Shown here: positions 14,541-14,711 of the stretch, one piece after another | How the letters are laid out: every line of letters starts with the position of its first letter | How positions within the stretch are numbered: position 1 is the stretch's first letter | Source of the DNA: Weeksellaceae bacterium | GTDB taxonomy: Bacteria > Bacteroidota > Bacteroidia > Flavobacteriales > Weeksellaceae | Assembly (NCBI GenBank): GCA_028698395.1 | Contig: JAQVDG010000018.1 | Span: 1-14,711, forward strand | Direction of reading: 5' to 3' | DNA: 14,711 nucleotides | Translations under genes and position numbers: made by a program | The notes under the pieces: generated by a model | Seen by the model: the letters and a program-made list of their open reading frames with translations, nothing else | Told to the model about the DNA's origin: nothing | Databases searched by the model: none

Positions 14541-14711
14541 TAACGTTTTGCGGCTTTGCGAAGGAGCGGATTAGAAAGACTAAACTTTCAATTATGCACT
14601 AATGTTAGCAAAACCATTTTTTCTATTTGCTAATTTATAGTTTAAAAGCAAATAAAAAATGGTTTTGCGGATTGAAAGCATAAATGTCGAACTTTGCACT
14701 TAACCCGCTCT
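14541..14711. repeat. palindrome H, attC-like site, long class, cut by the window edge
   Basis: It begins TAAC, and 171 bases are visible. A full long-class copy would need about 18 more. The inner hairpin is 14608-14631 against 14647-14668 (GCAAAACCATTTTTT and complement, with a two-base bulge). The right arm has just begun at the edge (CCGCTCT). The left flank TACCGCTAAC (14535-14544) pairs exactly with 13628-13637. It holds no gene. Confidence 0.8.

Noticed and set aside
119..14711. Palindromes as miniature transposons (MITEs) or REP elements
   Set aside because: No target-site duplications flank the individual palindromes. The flanks instead pair across the gene unit between two palindromes, which MITE or REP insertion does not produce.
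119..14711. CRISPR array
   Set aside because: Repeats are 126-189 bases, palindromic, and separated by whole genes of 0.2-4.8 kb rather than by short uniform spacers.

Overview
The window looks like chromosomal DNA of a member of the Bacteroidota (Flavobacteriia, Cytophagia or Chitinophagales type). The genes are AT-rich, Shine-Dalgarno sequences are absent, promoter-like TAnnTTTG elements occur, and the proteins (NhaA, DUF389, TrkH/TrkA, pirin, DoxX, HxlR, secreted TonB-C-like proteins) have Bacteroidota character. No rRNA, tRNA, transposase or CRISPR array is visible.

The most striking feature is not a gene. Eight GC-rich imperfect palindromes (here A to H) cut the window into units. They lie at 119-306, 5075-5263, 7087-7212, 11033-11221, 12086-12211, 13112-13238, 13506-13631 and 14541 to the right edge. 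Each begins with TAAC and ends with GTTA, and all complete copies fall into two lengths, 126-127 bp or 188-189 bp. For every complete unit, the 10-16 bases at its left end (GTTANNNNcaGt...) are the reverse complement of the bases at its own right end (...aTTgNNNNTAAC), and the NNNN differs from unit to unit. In integrons, a cassette's core site likewise pairs with the inverse core of its own attC. The region therefore reads as an integron-like array of gene cassettes with attC-like sites, but no integrase lies in the window. The cassettes are large, several carry more than one gene, and most genes run opposite to the direction that the arm asymmetry would predict for classical attC.

Layout from left to right. 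Unit 0 is partial: the start of a leftward gene at the edge. Unit 1 (303-5078) is a leftward ion-homeostasis operon: nhaA, a DUF389 membrane protein, a trkH broken by two internal deletions, and a trkA-like regulator. Unit 2 (5260-7090) holds doxX and pirin (leftward, coupled by ATGA) divergent from an hxlR regulator, with an operator-like repeat between them. Unit 3 (7209-11036) has a small protein of exact 36-residue repeats with its own terminator. A tight three-gene operon follows: a two-helix membrane protein with a PUA/EVE-like domain, a DEDDh exonuclease, and a GmrSD-type DUF262-DUF1524 nuclease. This is a plausible anti-phage system. Unit 4 (11218-12089) has one gene resembling the predicted pPIWI-associating nucleases. 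Unit 5 (12208-13115) has a leucine-rich-repeat protein whose stop codon lies inside the recombination-like site. Unit 6 (13235-13509) has an 80-residue orphan on the plus strand. Unit 7 (13628-14544) has a secreted protein of unknown function. Site H runs off the right edge.

The units share no obvious pathway. They fit an accessory array collecting stress, transport and defence genes, with the palindromes as the common element.
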